NCBI RefSeq assembly: GCF_030846195.1
Contig: NZ_JAVCWH010000001.1
Coordinates: 310,001-374,000 of the forward strand
Length of the DNA stretch: 64,000 nt
Direction of reading: 5' to 3'
From: Paracoccus yibinensis
GTDB taxonomy: Bacteria > Pseudomonadota > Alphaproteobacteria > Rhodobacterales > Rhodobacteraceae
Below, one piece after another: positions 8,225-18,446 of this stretch. Under the pieces are notes generated by a model. The model was not told the DNA's origin. It searched no databases and was given only the letters and a program-made list of their open reading frames with translations. Position numbers and translations under genes: made by a program. Numbering within the stretch: the stretch's first letter is position 1; each line of letters starts with the position of its first letter.

Positions 8225-9556
8225 TCAGGGGCAGAAAAGATCGTTGGTCAGGCCGAAAATCATCAGCGACAGCACCGCCGCCATGCCCATCGCCGTCAGA
8301 AGATTCAGGGCCTTATCCGAGGGCGGACGGCCGGTGATCGCTTCCCAAGTATAGAACATCAGGTGTCCGCCATCGAGAACCGGGATCGGCAGCAGGTTCA
8401 GAAAGCCGATGGCCGCCGACAGGACCGCGATCCACCACAGGAAATTGCCGCCCCCCGCGCTTGCCGCCTGGCCCGTGCTTTCGGCGATGCTGATCGCCCC
8501 GCCCAGGTTGCAGCTGTCGATCTGGCCCGAGATCATGGCCCACATCCCCGACAGGGATGACGCGATGATCCCCCAGGTCTGCCGGATGCCCAGCCCCAGC
8601 GATTCGAGCAGCCCGGCGGCACGCGTGGCGGGGGTGAAAAAGCTTTCGCCGCCGGTCACGCCGATCAGCCAGCGGCGTTCGTAGCCGCCACCCTCAGCCG
8701 GCAGATCCTGCATCTTGGGCACCAGCGTGTAATCGGCAACCCCCGCACCCGGACGCCAGACCTGCAAGGCAAGCGGCTGGCCTTCGGCGCCCTCGACCGC
8801 CTCGCGCATCTGGGTGAACCGGCTGACCGGCTGGCCGTCTATGGCCATCACCACATCGCCCGCGCGCAGACCGGCATCGGCGGCCGCGCTGCGGGGTGCC
8901 ACGCCGCTGATGCGGGCAGGCATCGGGTCAGGGCCGCGCACCGTCCTCTCGGCGCCGTCGCGCAGAACCGTCCAGTCCTGATGATCGGCCACCGGCAGGG
9001 TTTGTGCGATCGCGCCTAAGTCGCTCCAGCTTTCGACCGGCTGGCCGCCCAGGGCCAGGATCCGGTCACCCGGTTGAAGCTCATTGACCACGCCCGGCGG
9101 CGCATCGGCAATGGTGCCGACCTGCGGTTCGTCCGTCGGAAGACCTTGGAACAGCGCAAAGCCGCCGAAAACCAGGATCGACAGGATGAAATTGAACACC
9201 GGCCCGGCCAGCAACGTGGCGAACCGCGCCCAAAGCGGTGCCCCTGTCAGGGTCTGCCGCCGCAGCGCAGGATCGACCTCCCGGCCCGGCCCCGCGCTTG
9301 CCGCATTAGCATCGCCCAGGAAGCGCACATATCCGCCCAGCGGTATCGCCGCCACCTGCCACAGCGTGCCGCGTCGGTCCCGGCGCGAGATCAGGCGCGG
9401 ACCGAAGCCCACAGAAAACACCTCGGCCCGGATGCCGGACAGCCTGCCGATATAGTAATGGCCGAATTCGTGAACGGTCACGATCACGGCAAGCGCCACG
9501 AAGAACGCCGCCAGCGTCCACAGCGTGCCGCCGAATTGCGGAATCAGGTCGGTCAT
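8225..9556 (-). CDS. rseP: RIP metalloprotease RseP (site-2 protease)
   Basis: This 443-residue membrane protein has the HExxH zinc site in transmembrane segment 1 (VTVHEFGHYYIG, His29-Glu30-His33). There are two central PDZ-like regions, for example LQPGDRILALGGQPV and LRAGDVVMAIDGQPV. The second catalytic motif NLLPIPVLDGGH lies in a C-terminal transmembrane helix. It cleaves anti-sigma factors and signal-peptide remnants within the inner membrane. The start overlaps the dxr stop by 4 bases (ATGA). Confidence 0.96.
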   Translation of the reverse strand: MTDLIPQFGGTLWTLAAFFVALAVIVTVHEFGHYYIGRLSGIRAEVFSVGFGPRLISRRDRRGTLWQVAAIPLGGYVRFLGDANAASAGPGREVDPALRRQTLTGAPLWARFATLLAGPVFNFILSILVFGGFALFQGLPTDEPQVGTIADAPPGVVNELQPGDRILALGGQPVESWSDLGAIAQTLPVADHQDWTVLRDGAERTVRGPDPMPARISGVAPRSAAADAGLRAGDVVMAIDGQPVSRFTQMREAVEGAEGQPLALQVWRPGAGVADYTLVPKMQDLPAEGGGYERRWLIGVTGGESFFTPATRAAGLLESLGLGIRQTWGIIASSLSGMWAMISGQIDSCNLGGAISIAESTGQAASAGGGNFLWWIAVLSAAIGFLNLLPIPVLDGGHLMFYTWEAITGRPPSDKALNLLTAMGMAAVLSLMIFGLTNDLFCP

Positions 9557-10710
9557 GCGGCGGCTTCCTTGCGTGCTTCGCGGTCCCAGTGAAGAACCGT
9601 GTCCAGGTCAGCCGGATCATCGCCGAAACCGGCCCGTCCCGACAGGGCCTGCAAGGTCATTTCCACGCGAGGCGCCATGGCCGTGAACGCGACCCGGCCC
9701 GCGATGAAGTCATCCAAGGCCTGTTCCTTGGCGGCATTGAACACGGCGCCTGCCATGCCGCCTGCCGCCATCACCTCTCGCGCAAGGCGAAGGGCAGGCC
9801 AGCGGACCTCGTCCGGGGCGCGGAAGGTCAGGCTGCCGATCGCCGCCAGGTCCAGAGGCGCCACGGGCAGAGGCGCGCGGTCCGGCCAGTTCAGCGCGTA
9901 TCCGATGGCATGGCGCATGTCAGGCGCCCCCAGATGCGCGATGGTGCCGCCGTCGATGTGGCTAACCATCGCATGGATGATCGACTCCGGGTGGATCAGC
10001 ACTTTGATCTGGTCGGGACGAAGGCCAAAGAACTCCTTTGCCTCAATGACTTCCATGGCCTTGTTGAACATCGACGCGCTGTCGATGGTGATCCGCTGGC
10101 CCATTGCCCAGTTGGGATGGGTCGAGGCCTCGGCCACGGTGGCGGCGGCCAGACGCTCCAGCGGCCAATCCCGGAAGGCGCCGCCGGAAGCCGTGATCGT
10201 CACATCCTTGACGGATTCCAGGTTTTCCGATCCAAGCGCCTGAAAGATGGCTGAATGTTCTGAATCAACCGGGATGATCCTGGCCCCGCCAGCCATTGCG
10301 GTATTGCGCAACAGCGAACCGGCGCAGACCAGTGATTCCTTGTTCGCCAGGGCGAGGATGCCGCCTTGGGCAAGCGCCGTCAGTCCCGGCATCAACCCCG
10401 CTGCGCCGACGATGGACGACAAGACCCAGTCCGCAGGACGCGCCGCGGCCTCGATCAGGGCCTGCGGACCCGCCGCCGCCTTGACCCCGCTGCCCGCAAG
10501 GGCCGCGCGCAGGTCGCCCAGCAGTTCGGGATGGGCGGTTACGGCAATCTCGGCCCGCAACTCTCGGGCCATCTGCGCAAGACGCGCAATGTTGCGCCCG
10601 CCGGTCAGCGCAACCGTGTGATACGCCTCAGGTCCACCCGCGCGGCGGATCAGGTCGACGCCGTTCGCGCCGACGGACCCGGTGGCCCCAAAGATCGAAA
10701 TCCGCCGCAT
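9553..10710 (-). CDS. dxr: 1-deoxy-D-xylulose 5-phosphate reductoisomerase
   Basis: This 385-residue protein opens MRRISIFGATGSVGANGVD, the NADPH-binding loop. It has the metal/substrate motif PVDSEHSAIFQAL and the flexible-loop region THPNWAMGQRITIDSASMFN. It converts DXP to MEP, the committed step of the non-mevalonate isoprenoid pathway, which feeds the undecaprenyl synthesis of uppS two genes upstream. It is tightly packed: 3 bp after cdsA and a 4-bp overlap with rseP. Confidence 0.97.
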   Translation of the reverse strand: MRRISIFGATGSVGANGVDLIRRAGGPEAYHTVALTGGRNIARLAQMARELRAEIAVTAHPELLGDLRAALAGSGVKAAAGPQALIEAAARPADWVLSSIVGAAGLMPGLTALAQGGILALANKESLVCAGSLLRNTAMAGGARIIPVDSEHSAIFQALGSENLESVKDVTITASGGAFRDWPLERLAAATVAEASTHPNWAMGQRITIDSASMFNKAMEVIEAKEFFGLRPDQIKVLIHPESIIHAMVSHIDGGTIAHLGAPDMRHAIGYALNWPDRAPLPVAPLDLAAIGSLTFRAPDEVRWPALRLAREVMAAGGMAGAVFNAAKEQALDDFIAGRVAFTAMAPRVEMTLQALSGRAGFGDDPADLDTVLHWDREARKEAAA

Positions 10711-10713
10711 CGG

Positions 10714-11559
10714 TCAGTTCACCGCCGGCAGAGCCGTCAGCAGCCCGATCAGCATGGTTGCCAGCACCGCGCCCGTCACGGCGTCGAAACGATCCATGAA
10801 GCCGCCATGCCCGGGGATCAGGTTGGAACTGTCCTTGACCCCTGCCCGGCGTTTCAGCCAGCTTTCGGCGATGTCGCCCATCTGCCCGGCAAGGCAGACG
10901 ATCGGCGAACACCAGATCAGCATGGCGTCGCCCCGCCCCAGCCGCCACAGCAGAACCCCCAGCAGCAAGGCACCGATCCAGCCTGCGATGGTGCCCGACC
11001 AGGTCTTCTTGGGGCTGAGCGAGGGCCAGAACTTCGGCCCGCCGATCATCCGGCCGAAGAAATAACCCGCCGTGTCCGAGATGATGACGATGCCCATCAG
11101 CCACAGCACGAAATTCAGGCCGTAATGCTCTCGAAAGCCGACCAGGCCATAGGCGACCAGCATGATCGCCGCGCCGAACAGCGCATAGGTCCAGCGGTCG
11201 CGCGGCGCCGCGCCGGGGATACCGGCGATCAGCGGGAAGAACAGGGCCAGGATCGCCAGGGAATGATCGAATCCCAAGGCGATGGCCTGCGACATGAAGG
11301 CGATCACCGCCAGGGCAAAGGGCCGCCAGGCGCCGAAGATGCCAGGATGCAGGCGCGGGTTGCGCCAGCCGGTCATGGCCGCCAGTTCCCAGAAGGTTAT
11401 CGCCGATATCAGCGCCATCGACAGCCGCAGCCACACACCCGTCGCCACGGCCAGCATGATGCCGATCCCCAGCAACACCAAGGTCGAGGCAACACGGCGC
11501 GACAGGTCGGCCCATTTGCCGGGCGAGGGCTTTGCTGCCCCAAGGCGCCCGGCGCTCAT
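10714..11559 (-). CDS. cdsA: Phosphatidate cytidylyltransferase
   Basis: The protein has 281 residues with about seven to eight hydrophobic helices. The C-terminal signature KDSSNLIPGHGGFMDRFD is the CDP-diglyceride synthetase motif. It makes CDP-diacylglycerol from phosphatidate and CTP at the inner membrane. The start at 11559 gives an ATGA overlap with uppS; the longer in-frame N-terminus upstream is Pro/Arg-rich out-of-frame uppS sequence and is rejected. Second enzyme in the uppS-cdsA-dxr series. Confidence 0.94.
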   Translation of the reverse strand: MSAGRLGAAKPSPGKWADLSRRVASTLVLLGIGIMLAVATGVWLRLSMALISAITFWELAAMTGWRNPRLHPGIFGAWRPFALAVIAFMSQAIALGFDHSLAILALFFPLIAGIPGAAPRDRWTYALFGAAIMLVAYGLVGFREHYGLNFVLWLMGIVIISDTAGYFFGRMIGGPKFWPSLSPKKTWSGTIAGWIGALLLGVLLWRLGRGDAMLIWCSPIVCLAGQMGDIAESWLKRRAGVKDSSNLIPGHGGFMDRFDAVTGAVLATMLIGLLTALPAVN

Positions 11560-12290
11560 GCGCCCCCGAAACGCCGGTCCCGCATCCCGAAGCGGTCCAG
11601 GATCTGCGCAAGGTGGGCGGGCGTGAAGTCGGGCCACAGCACCGGCGTGAATTCGTATTCCGCATAGGCTGCCTGCCAAGGCAGGAAGTTCGAGGTCCGC
11701 GTTTCCCCGGACGTGCGAATCACCAGGTCGGGATCGGGATGTCCCGCCGTGTCCAGGCAGGCCGCCAGGTCTGCCTCGGTCGGGGTCTCGACTTCGCCCC
11801 GTGCGATCTTCTGGGCCAGCCTTGCTGATGCGCGGGTCAATTCGTCCCGCCCGCCGTAATTGATTGCCACCGTCAGGTTCAGGCGGCAATTCCCCGCCGT
11901 CCGAGCCTCGATCGAGGACATCAGCGCCTGAAGCTTGTCGTCCAGCCGTTCCCGTCCGCCGATGAAGCGCAGGCGCACGCCCTCGGCGGCCATGCCCTCG
12001 GCTTCATACTGGATATAGCGGCGGAAGATCTTCATCAGCCCAAGGACCTCCTCGGTCGTGCGCTTCCAGTTTTCGGTGGAGAAGGCATAGACGGTCAGCC
12101 AGTTCACGCCCAGGTCGGGACAGGCACGGACGATCTGCTTGACGCGTTCCGCCCCTCGCCGGTGGCCGACGAGGCGTGGCCAACCCTTGTTGGTAGCCCA
12201 GCGACCATTCCCATCCATGATGATGGCGACATGCCGGGGCCGCTGATCGACCCCGCCCGATAGCAGCAGCGGTGCGGTTTCAGCGGCCAT
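11556..12290 (-). CDS. uppS: Isoprenyl transferase (undecaprenyl diphosphate synthase)
   Basis: The 244-residue cis-prenyltransferase has the catalytic Asp in VAIIMDGNGRWA, the NYGGRDEL motif, and the conserved DLVIRTSGETRTSNFLPWQ segment that binds IPP and Mg2+. It elongates farnesyl diphosphate to undecaprenyl diphosphate, the lipid carrier for peptidoglycan and surface polysaccharides. It lies 9 bp after frr and overlaps cdsA by 4 bp. Confidence 0.96.
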   Translation of the reverse strand: MAAETAPLLLSGGVDQRPRHVAIIMDGNGRWATNKGWPRLVGHRRGAERVKQIVRACPDLGVNWLTVYAFSTENWKRTTEEVLGLMKIFRRYIQYEAEGMAAEGVRLRFIGGRERLDDKLQALMSSIEARTAGNCRLNLTVAINYGGRDELTRASARLAQKIARGEVETPTEADLAACLDTAGHPDPDLVIRTSGETRTSNFLPWQAAYAEYEFTPVLWPDFTPAHLAQILDRFGMRDRRFGGA

Positions 12291-12299
12291 GTTCGTCCC

Positions 12300-12863
12300 T
12301 CAGACCTGCATGATTTCGGCTTGCTTGCCTTCAAGCGCCTGATCGACACTGGCGATCATCTTGTCGGTCAATTCCTGGACGGCGGTTTCCCAGAACTTCT
12401 GGTCATCCTCGGGCATCCCGTTGGCCTTGCCCTTCTTGATCTGGTCCATGCCGTCGCGGCGCACGTTGCGGATCGCGACGCGGGCGCTTTCGGCATATTG
12501 AGCCGCGACCTTGGTCAGCTCGCGGCGCCGTTCCTCGTTCAGCTCGGGGATCGGCAGCATGATGATGGTGCCGTTCAGCTGCGGATTGATGCCCAAGCCG
12601 GATTCGCGCAGCGCCTTTTCGACCTTGCCCACCATGCCCTTGTCCCAGACGTTGATCGTGACCATGCGCGGTTCCGGGACGTTCACGGTGCCAAGCTGGT
12701 TGATCGGGGTCATCTGGCCATAGGCCTCGACCTGCACCGGGTCGATCATCGAGGCCGAGGCGCGGCCCGTCCGCAGGCTGGAGAATTCGTGGCGCAGGCT
12801 GTCCATCGCGCCCTTCATCCGCCGTTCCAGATCGTCGATGTCGATTTCGATGTCCTCTGCCAT
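12300..12863 (-). CDS. frr: Ribosome recycling factor
   Basis: The protein has 187 residues, standard for RRF. It starts [19 protein letters not shown] and contains [20 protein letters not shown] and NTGTI-type segments such as [18 protein letters not shown]. With EF-G it splits the post-termination ribosome. The ATG at 12863 is chosen by length and family N-terminus; an upstream extension begins in non-conserved sequence. It is followed directly by uppS. Confidence 0.97.
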   Translation of the reverse strand: MAEDIEIDIDDLERRMKGAMDSLRHEFSSLRTGRASASMIDPVQVEAYGQMTPINQLGTVNVPEPRMVTINVWDKGMVGKVEKALRESGLGINPQLNGTIIMLPIPELNEERRRELTKVAAQYAESARVAIRNVRRDGMDQIKKGKANGMPEDDQKFWETAVQELTDKMIASVDQALEGKQAEIMQV

Positions 12864-12981
12864 GGGGAACTGCCTTTGCACTGAATTTTGATTGCTTGTA
12901 ACGAGTGATGCATACCTTGGCAAAGACTTTGCCCCGCTCTCAGGCAGGCCTTCGCCAGTGCGCCTGCAACCGGGCGGCGGC

Positions 12982-13716
12982 CTAGTTGTGGACCCGTGTG
13001 TAGGTGCCGCGGCCTTCCAGAATGCCCCGGAACCCGCCCGGCTCGTCCAGCGAGAAGACGATGATCGGCAGGCGGTTGTCGCGGGCCAGCGCGATCGCGG
13101 ATGCGTCCATCACGCCCAGGTGCTTTTGCAGCACCTCGTCATAGCTGACCTCGCCGTAGCGCTTGGCGTCAGTATGCTTCTTGGGGTCCTTGTCATAGAC
13201 GCCATCGACCTTGGTGCCCTTGAAGATCGCCTCGCAGTTCATCTCGTTCGCGCGCAGCGTCGCTGCCGTGTCGGTGGTGAAATACGGGTTCCCGGTGCCT
13301 GCGGCAAAGATCACGATCCGCTTCTTTTCCAGGTGCCGGATGGCGCGGCGGCGGATGTACGGTTCGCAGACCTCGTCCATGCGGATGGCGCTGATGACGC
13401 GGCAATGCAGGCCTTTCGCCTCAAGCGCGGACTGCATGGCAAGCGCGTTCATCACCGTGGCCAGCATCCCCATGTAGTCGGCGGTCGTCCGCTCCATCCC
13501 CTGTGCGCTGCCTTGCAGCCCGCGGAAGATGTTGCCGCCGCCGATCACCATGCAGACCTCGACGCCCATCTTCTGGACCGATTCCACCTCGTCGGCGATG
13601 CGCGCCACGGTGGGGGGGTGCAGGCCGTAACCCTGATCGCCCATCAGCGCCTCGCCCGAGATTTTCAGCATCACCCTGCCATATTGCGCGGGTGCTGCAT
13701 TCTGATGATCGGTCAT
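12982..13716 (-). CDS. pyrH: UMP kinase
   Basis: The 244-residue amino-acid-kinase-fold protein has [15 protein letters not shown] (phosphate loop), [10 protein letters not shown], and the C-terminal region [13 protein letters not shown] that binds the nucleotide. It phosphorylates UMP to UDP and is usually GTP-activated. It precedes frr by 118 bp, the conserved pyrH-frr order. The usual upstream rpsB-tsf pair is replaced here by divergent miaA. Confidence 0.97.
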   Translation of the reverse strand: MTDHQNAAPAQYGRVMLKISGEALMGDQGYGLHPPTVARIADEVESVQKMGVEVCMVIGGGNIFRGLQGSAQGMERTTADYMGMLATVMNALAMQSALEAKGLHCRVISAIRMDEVCEPYIRRRAIRHLEKKRIVIFAAGTGNPYFTTDTAATLRANEMNCEAIFKGTKVDGVYDKDPKKHTDAKRYGEVSYDEVLQKHLGVMDASAIALARDNRLPIIVFSLDEPGGFRGILEGRGTYTRVHN

Positions 13717-13808
13717 GTTCGTTCCTTCGTGTCAGCGCCGGTCGCTTTCATCGCGGCGCAAAATGTCGCAAAAGGCGGGCTTGTTCAACCGCCCGAAAGG
13801 CGCCTGCC

Positions 13809-14702
13809 TTGATCCCTCTGGACCAGATCGACCCCGCGCGCCACCTGCTGATCGCAGGACCGACGGCCAGCGGCAAGTCCGCGCTGGCCCTGGCGGTCGC
13901 GCAGGGACAGGGCGGGCTTATCGTGAACGCCGATGCGCTGCAAATCTGGTCATGCTGGCGGGTGCTGACCGCCCGGCCCGGTCCGGCCGAGGAAGCCGCC
14001 GCGCCCCATGCGCTGTATGGCCATGTCGCGCCGGGCGCGACCTATTCGGTCGGCGACTGGCTGCGCGAGGTGGCGGGGCTTCTGGACCGACGCCTGATCG
14101 TCGTGGGCGGGACCGGGCTTTACCTGACGGCACTGACGCAGGGACTGGCGCCCGTGCCCCCCGTCCCGGCCGAGATCCGGGCGGAAGGGGATGCCCGCCT
14201 GGCCCAGAAAGAGGGTCTGGCACGCATGGTGGCCGATTTAGACGCCCGCACGCGCGCCCGCATCGACACCCGCAACCCTGCCCGTGTCCAACGCGCCTGG
14301 GAAGTCTGGACTACGACCCGGCGGGGTCTGGCCGATTGGCAGGACGATACGCCGCCCCCCCTGATTGCGCCTGCGGATGCGCAGCGGATTCTTGTGACCG
14401 CTGACCGCGACTGGCTGGCTGGACGGATAGCAGATCGCTTCCACCTGATGATGCAACAGGGCGCCCTGGACGAGGTTCGCACCATGTTGCCTCAATGGGA
14501 TCCGTCCCGCCAATGGGCGCGCGCCATTGGTGCGCCCGAACTGGTGGCCCATCTGCAGGGGGAACTTGATCTGGCGACGGCCATCGACCGTGCGATCATC
14601 GCCACCCGACAATATGCCAAGGGGCAGCGCATCTGGTTCAGGGGGCGAATGAAGGACTGGATGCATCTTCCTGCTGATGCAAAAAGCACACGCGGAAATT
14701 GA
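13809..14702 (+). CDS. miaA: tRNA dimethylallyltransferase
   Basis: The protein has 297 residues from a TTG start. The P-loop is LLIAGPTASGKSALALAV, followed by NADALQIWSCWRVL (substrate/tRNA contact) and IVVGGTGLYLTALTQGL. It transfers dimethylallyl to A37 of tRNAs reading UNN codons. No in-frame ATG exists between the pyrH promoter region and the P-loop. TTG at 13809, preceded by GAAAGGCG, is therefore the best start; longer readings would extend inside pyrH. It is transcribed divergently from pyrH. Confidence 0.9.
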   Translation: MIPLDQIDPARHLLIAGPTASGKSALALAVAQGQGGLIVNADALQIWSCWRVLTARPGPAEEAAAPHALYGHVAPGATYSVGDWLREVAGLLDRRLIVVGGTGLYLTALTQGLAPVPPVPAEIRAEGDARLAQKEGLARMVADLDARTRARIDTRNPARVQRAWEVWTTTRRGLADWQDDTPPPLIAPADAQRILVTADRDWLAGRIADRFHLMMQQGALDEVRTMLPQWDPSRQWARAIGAPELVAHLQGELDLATAIDRAIIATRQYAKGQRIWFRGRMKDWMHLPADAKSTRGN

Positions 14703-14780
14703 TCCCCACCCCACCTGATTGATCAAAATCCGAATTTCGGCAATAATCCGCCTATGTAGTGATGTGTCAGGCGGTTTCTC

Positions 14781-15779
14781 ATGTCGGCGTTCGGGCATTC
14801 GCAGTGGAACGGCTTTCCCTTCTCGGCCAGCCCGATCAGGGCGGGGCGGCCTCGGCAGGACACGGATGTGAACGCAGCGTCCATACCCGATGGCTTTATC
14901 CCGCCGTCGGCCGATCGCGCGTTGGTCCCCGTCCTGCCCGTATCACCTCCGGCCGCCATGCGACCCGTTCCACGCGAGGGTCGCCCCATTGGCCGGATGC
15001 AAGGGATACGGCTTCTGCCACTTGAGGCCTTTGTCTGGGGAAAGCGCGCCATGCCGCCGCAACCCCGCACACGCCCAGACCATGCCTTGATCTGGGTGAT
15101 CGAAGGCCGGGTGCAACTGGATTTCCCGCGCGCCCATTTCGTCCTGCATGCAGGTGATGTGCGTTACATTCCCGCGGGGACGGCCTTTGCTGCAATGCCC
15201 GCTGCTGGGTCGCACGGGCATGTCGCGCTGATATCGCCCAGCCTTGCCGCCGGGGCGAAACCGCCTTTGCCGGACCGTGGGATGGCCGCATATGCTGGTT
15301 CCCACGCCACGCAGCTCGAGGCAACTCTGCACGAACTGGCCGTCGAGACTGCAAATCCCGACACCGGAATATTGTCGTGCCTGATCAACCTTCTGTCGCT
15401 GCGGCTGGGCCAGCTTCAACCCGGCCGCGCCCCCGATGTCAAGGAAACAGCACCGCCCGATCTTCCGTTGATCGAGCGGTTTCTGACCCTGGCGGAACAG
15501 CGGTTGGGATCGGCACGGTCAGTGGCCGAGCTGGCCGCAGAACTGCACAGCACCACGGCGCTTCTGGACCAGGCCTGCCTGGCCGCCCGAGGCAAACGGG
15601 CAATCGAAATGGTCCATGACCTGCAACTGGAACGCGCCGCAGACCTGTTGCGCAATACCGAACTGCCCCTGCCGCGCCTGGCCGCCGAACTGGGTTATTC
15701 CAGTCAGGCGCATTTCATCCGCGCCTTCGTGGCTGCCACCGGGCGCAGCCCCGATGCTTTCCGCGCTCAGTCCCGCTGA
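14781..15779 (+). CDS. AraC-family transcriptional regulator with cupin-like sensor domain
   Basis: The protein has 332 residues. A cupin-type segment lies around residues 90-165 ([20 protein letters not shown], then [19 protein letters not shown]). The C-terminal ~100 residues hold the double helix-turn-helix, with [20 protein letters not shown] and [26 protein letters not shown] lies 6 bases before the 14781 ATG. A shorter start at 14958 is also possible, since the first 60 residues are low-complexity. Ligand and targets are unknown. The 3' end overlaps rlmE by 13 bp, convergently. Confidence 0.85.
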   Translation: MSAFGHSQWNGFPFSASPIRAGRPRQDTDVNAASIPDGFIPPSADRALVPVLPVSPPAAMRPVPREGRPIGRMQGIRLLPLEAFVWGKRAMPPQPRTRPDHALIWVIEGRVQLDFPRAHFVLHAGDVRYIPAGTAFAAMPAAGSHGHVALISPSLAAGAKPPLPDRGMAAYAGSHATQLEATLHELAVETANPDTGILSCLINLLSLRLGQLQPGRAPDVKETAPPDLPLIERFLTLAEQRLGSARSVAELAAELHSTTALLDQACLAARGKRAIEMVHDLQLERAADLLRNTELPLPRLAAELGYSSQAHFIRAFVAATGRSPDAFRAQSR

Positions 15780-16510
15780 TCGGGCTGCCGGCCCCGGAAG
15801 CCCGTGGCGACGACGAATTTCTCGGACGAATCGCTGCGGCTGGCGGGCGGCTTGACGTTCGCAACCTTGTCGAAATTGCGCTTCAGCATCGCCTGCATCT
15901 CGGTTTCCGCCCCGCCGGCCAAGACCTTGGCGACGAAAGTTCCACCAGGTTCGAGAATGTCGAAGGCCAAGGCTGCGGCTGCCTCGACCAACGCCACGAT
16001 GCGCAGATGGTCCGTGCCCTTGTGGCCCGAAGACGCCGCCGCCATGTCCGACATCACCACATCGGCGGGACCGCCCAGCCATTCCTTGACCTTTTCGTCC
16101 GCGCCTTCGGACAGGAAATCAAGCTGATGGATCTCGGCCCCTGCAATGGGATCGACCTCCTGAAGATCGACGCCCAGCACCTTGCCCACGGCCTTGCCGC
16201 CCTTTTCGCCAAGCGCGTTCACGCGGTCCACGGCAACCTGGCACCAGCCACCGGGCGCGCAACCCAGATCGACCACACGCGCGCCGGGCACCAGGAAACG
16301 ATACTTGTCGTCCAGTTCCAGGATCTTGAAAGCCGCGCGGCCGCGATAGCCTTCGCGCTTGGCGCGGGCGACATAGGGGTCGTTCAGCTGCCGTTCCAGC
16401 CACAGCTTGGAGGACAGCTTGCGGCCCTTGGCGGTCTTCACCCGCACCCGCAGGTCGCGCTGACCGCGCCCGCTGGATTTTCCCGCGCGGCTGGTGGGCG
16501 TCTTCGTCAT
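15767..16510 (-). CDS. rlmE: 23S rRNA 2'-O-ribose U2552 methyltransferase
   Basis: This 247-residue RrmJ/FtsJ-family protein has the SAM-binding motif [19 protein letters not shown]. The catalytic K-D-K-E set fits [14 protein letters not shown] (Lys), [14 protein letters not shown] (Asp), [12 protein letters not shown] (Lys) and a C-terminal Glu in [11 protein letters not shown]. It methylates U2552 of 23S rRNA late in 50S assembly. The N-terminal Lys/Arg-rich extension is typical of alphaproteobacteria. It is 1 bp from ppx, so probably cotranscribed. Confidence 0.95.
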   Translation of the reverse strand: MTKTPTSRAGKSSGRGQRDLRVRVKTAKGRKLSSKLWLERQLNDPYVARAKREGYRGRAAFKILELDDKYRFLVPGARVVDLGCAPGGWCQVAVDRVNALGEKGGKAVGKVLGVDLQEVDPIAGAEIHQLDFLSEGADEKVKEWLGGPADVVMSDMAAASSGHKGTDHLRIVALVEAAAALAFDILEPGGTFVAKVLAGGAETEMQAMLKRNFDKVANVKPPASRSDSSEKFVVATGFRGRQPDQRD

Positions 16511-16511
16511 C

Positions 16512-17633
16512 TCATGCCACTCCGTTCAGTCCATCCGCAGCCAGCACCCCATCGCGCACCATCTGGGAATAAAGCAAGCCCTCTCGCAGGCCGCGATCCG
16601 CCACCGACAGCTTGCTGGTGGGCCAGATCCGCATCAGGGTCTGCAGAATGGCCGCGCCCGACATGATCAGCGCGTGCCGTTCCCGTCCGATGCGTGGGTC
16701 CGCGCGGCGCCCGTCGGGACCAAGCTGCAGATAGGAATGGATCACCCGGTCGATCTGGTCGCTGGTCATTTCCAGCCCGTCCACCTTGGTCCGGTCATAG
16801 CGGCGCAGACCCAGGAAGCTGGCCGCGACCGTGGTGACCGTTCCCGAGGTGCCGATGATCTGGAACCCCTCATCCGGCGCGCCTTGGGCATAGGGGGTAA
16901 AGCCCGACAACATTTCCTCGAAATACCAGGACATCAGGGCAAAGCGGCCCCCGTCATCCTCGACATCGGCAAACTGGTCGCGCAGGGTCGCCACGCCCAG
17001 CGGCACGCTGATCCAGTCCACCACGCGGGCGCCGCCCGGCTGCGGATTGCCGAACCCGTCCGACAGCCGCATGATCGCGCGGGGGCGTTCCTTGGGTTCG
17101 ACATCCTCAAGGTCGATCCAGACCAGTTCGGTCGATCCGCCGCCGATGTCCACCACCATCAGCGTTTCCGTCTTGTGGCTGACCAGCGGCGCGCAGGAAA
17201 TCACGGCCAGCCGGGCTTCTTCCTCGGCGCCGATGGTTTCGATCTGCAACCCGGTCTCGCGGCGAATGGTGCGCAGCAGGTCACGGCTGTTGCGGGCGCG
17301 GCGACAGGCCTCGGTCGCGACCAGGCGCATGTTGCGCACGCGGTGCTGTTCCAGCTTGCGCCGGCAGACCTGCAGGGCATGGACCGTGCGCGCCATCGAA
17401 CTGCGCGACAGCCGCCCAGACGCTTCCAGCCCCTGCCCAAGCTGCACCGGCTTGGAGAAGCTGTCGATGACCTGGAACTGACTGCCCTTCGGTCGGGCAA
17501 TCAGCATCCGGCACGAATTCGTGCCCAAGTCGAGGGCAGCATAAAGCGCCCCCTCCTCGGGTTGGCGGGCGGCGGACGGCTCTACCGCGTTTTTCGGGAA
17601 CGCGTCCGCACCCGCAGGACGCTTGGGCGCCAT
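16512..17633 (-). CDS. Ppx/GppA phosphatase family protein
   Basis: This 373-residue ASKHA-fold protein has phosphate-1 motif [18 protein letters not shown] and phosphate-2 motif [16 protein letters not shown], plus [13 protein letters not shown]. The family hydrolyses polyphosphate and/or pppGpp; which one cannot be told from sequence. An ATG at 17663 is also in frame, but GGAGGG sits 9 bases before the ATG at 17633, so 17633 is preferred. It is followed by rlmE after a single base, an association common in Rhodobacterales. Confidence 0.92.
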   Translation of the reverse strand: MAPKRPAGADAFPKNAVEPSAARQPEEGALYAALDLGTNSCRMLIARPKGSQFQVIDSFSKPVQLGQGLEASGRLSRSSMARTVHALQVCRRKLEQHRVRNMRLVATEACRRARNSRDLLRTIRRETGLQIETIGAEEEARLAVISCAPLVSHKTETLMVVDIGGGSTELVWIDLEDVEPKERPRAIMRLSDGFGNPQPGGARVVDWISVPLGVATLRDQFADVEDDGGRFALMSWYFEEMLSGFTPYAQGAPDEGFQIIGTSGTVTTVAASFLGLRRYDRTKVDGLEMTSDQIDRVIHSYLQLGPDGRRADPRIGRERHALIMSGAAILQTLMRIWPTSKLSVADRGLREGLLYSQMVRDGVLAADGLNGVA

Positions 17634-17768
17634 GACAACACGCCCTCCGATATCAAGTTGCATAAAACGTAACGCGCGCCTCCGGCCCGATCAAGGGGCG
17701 CCGAAAGGGTGATTGCCCACGGAGTGCCAATCGGTTGATAACGGGCACAAGTTTACGCGCGGAACATC

Positions 17769-18446
17769 ATGCCTATAACCCTGCTGACCGGACCGGTCGC
17801 GCCCCTTGCCGGAACCCCGGCAACAAGCGCCATCGCCAAGACCCCTGCTGCATCGCCTCTATGGCTGGGAACCCATGGGTTGCAGGGCGATGCACAGGCC
17901 GATCGGCGCGTCCACGGCGGGCCGGAAAAGGCCGTTCATCATTACCCCTGGGATCATTATGCCGCCTGGCGCGCCGATCTGGGCGCGCTGCCCATGCTGG
18001 ATGCACCCGGCGCCTTTGGCGAGAACGTCTCGGACATGGGCCTGACCGAGGACACGGTGGCCGTGGGCGATATCTTCCGGCTGGGCGGCGCCTTGGTGCA
18101 GGTGTCACAGGGACGCCAGCCCTGCTGGAAGCTGAACCACCGCTTTGGCCTGCCCGACATGGCTCGGCGGGTGCAGGATACGGGACGGACGGGGTGGTAT
18201 TATCGCGTCTTGCAGCCGGGCCTTGTCGCACAAGGCGACGATCTGGCCCTGATCGACCGGCTGGCCCCGGAATGGACGCTGCGCAGGCTGTGGCGGGCCA
18301 TGTATGTGGATCGCCTGAACCGCACCGAACTGGAAGCCATCGCCGCCCTGGATGTCCTGGCCGAAGGGTGGCGGCGATATGCCCGGCGCCGCCTGGACAG
18401 TGGCCGTGTCGAAGACTGGCGTCCCCGGCTGGAGGGCAGGTCGTGA
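17769..18446 (+). CDS. MOSC domain-containing protein (YiiM-like)
   Basis: The 225-residue protein has the MOSC core: GLQGDAQADRRVHGGPEKAV, then FGENVSDMGLTEDTVAVGD, and the conserved Cys of GRQPCWKLNHRFG, which in this superfamily binds sulfur or the molybdenum cofactor. The C-terminal 50 residues form a three-alpha domain as in YiiM. It may carry out molybdenum-cofactor-dependent reduction of N-hydroxylated compounds (family knowledge). It overlaps pdxY by 4 bases (GTGA). Confidence 0.9.
   Translation: MPITLLTGPVAPLAGTPATSAIAKTPAASPLWLGTHGLQGDAQADRRVHGGPEKAVHHYPWDHYAAWRADLGALPMLDAPGAFGENVSDMGLTEDTVAVGDIFRLGGALVQVSQGRQPCWKLNHRFGLPDMARRVQDTGRTGWYYRVLQPGLVAQGDDLALIDRLAPEWTLRRLWRAMYVDRLNRTELEAIAALDVLAEGWRRYARRRLDSGRVEDWRPRLEGRS

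Noticed and set aside
5451..8354. A 967-codon open frame on the plus strand opposite bamA
   Set aside because: It is antisense to a clear BamA gene; the translation is Arg/Gly/His-rich with no family motifs, as expected from high-GC codon bias.
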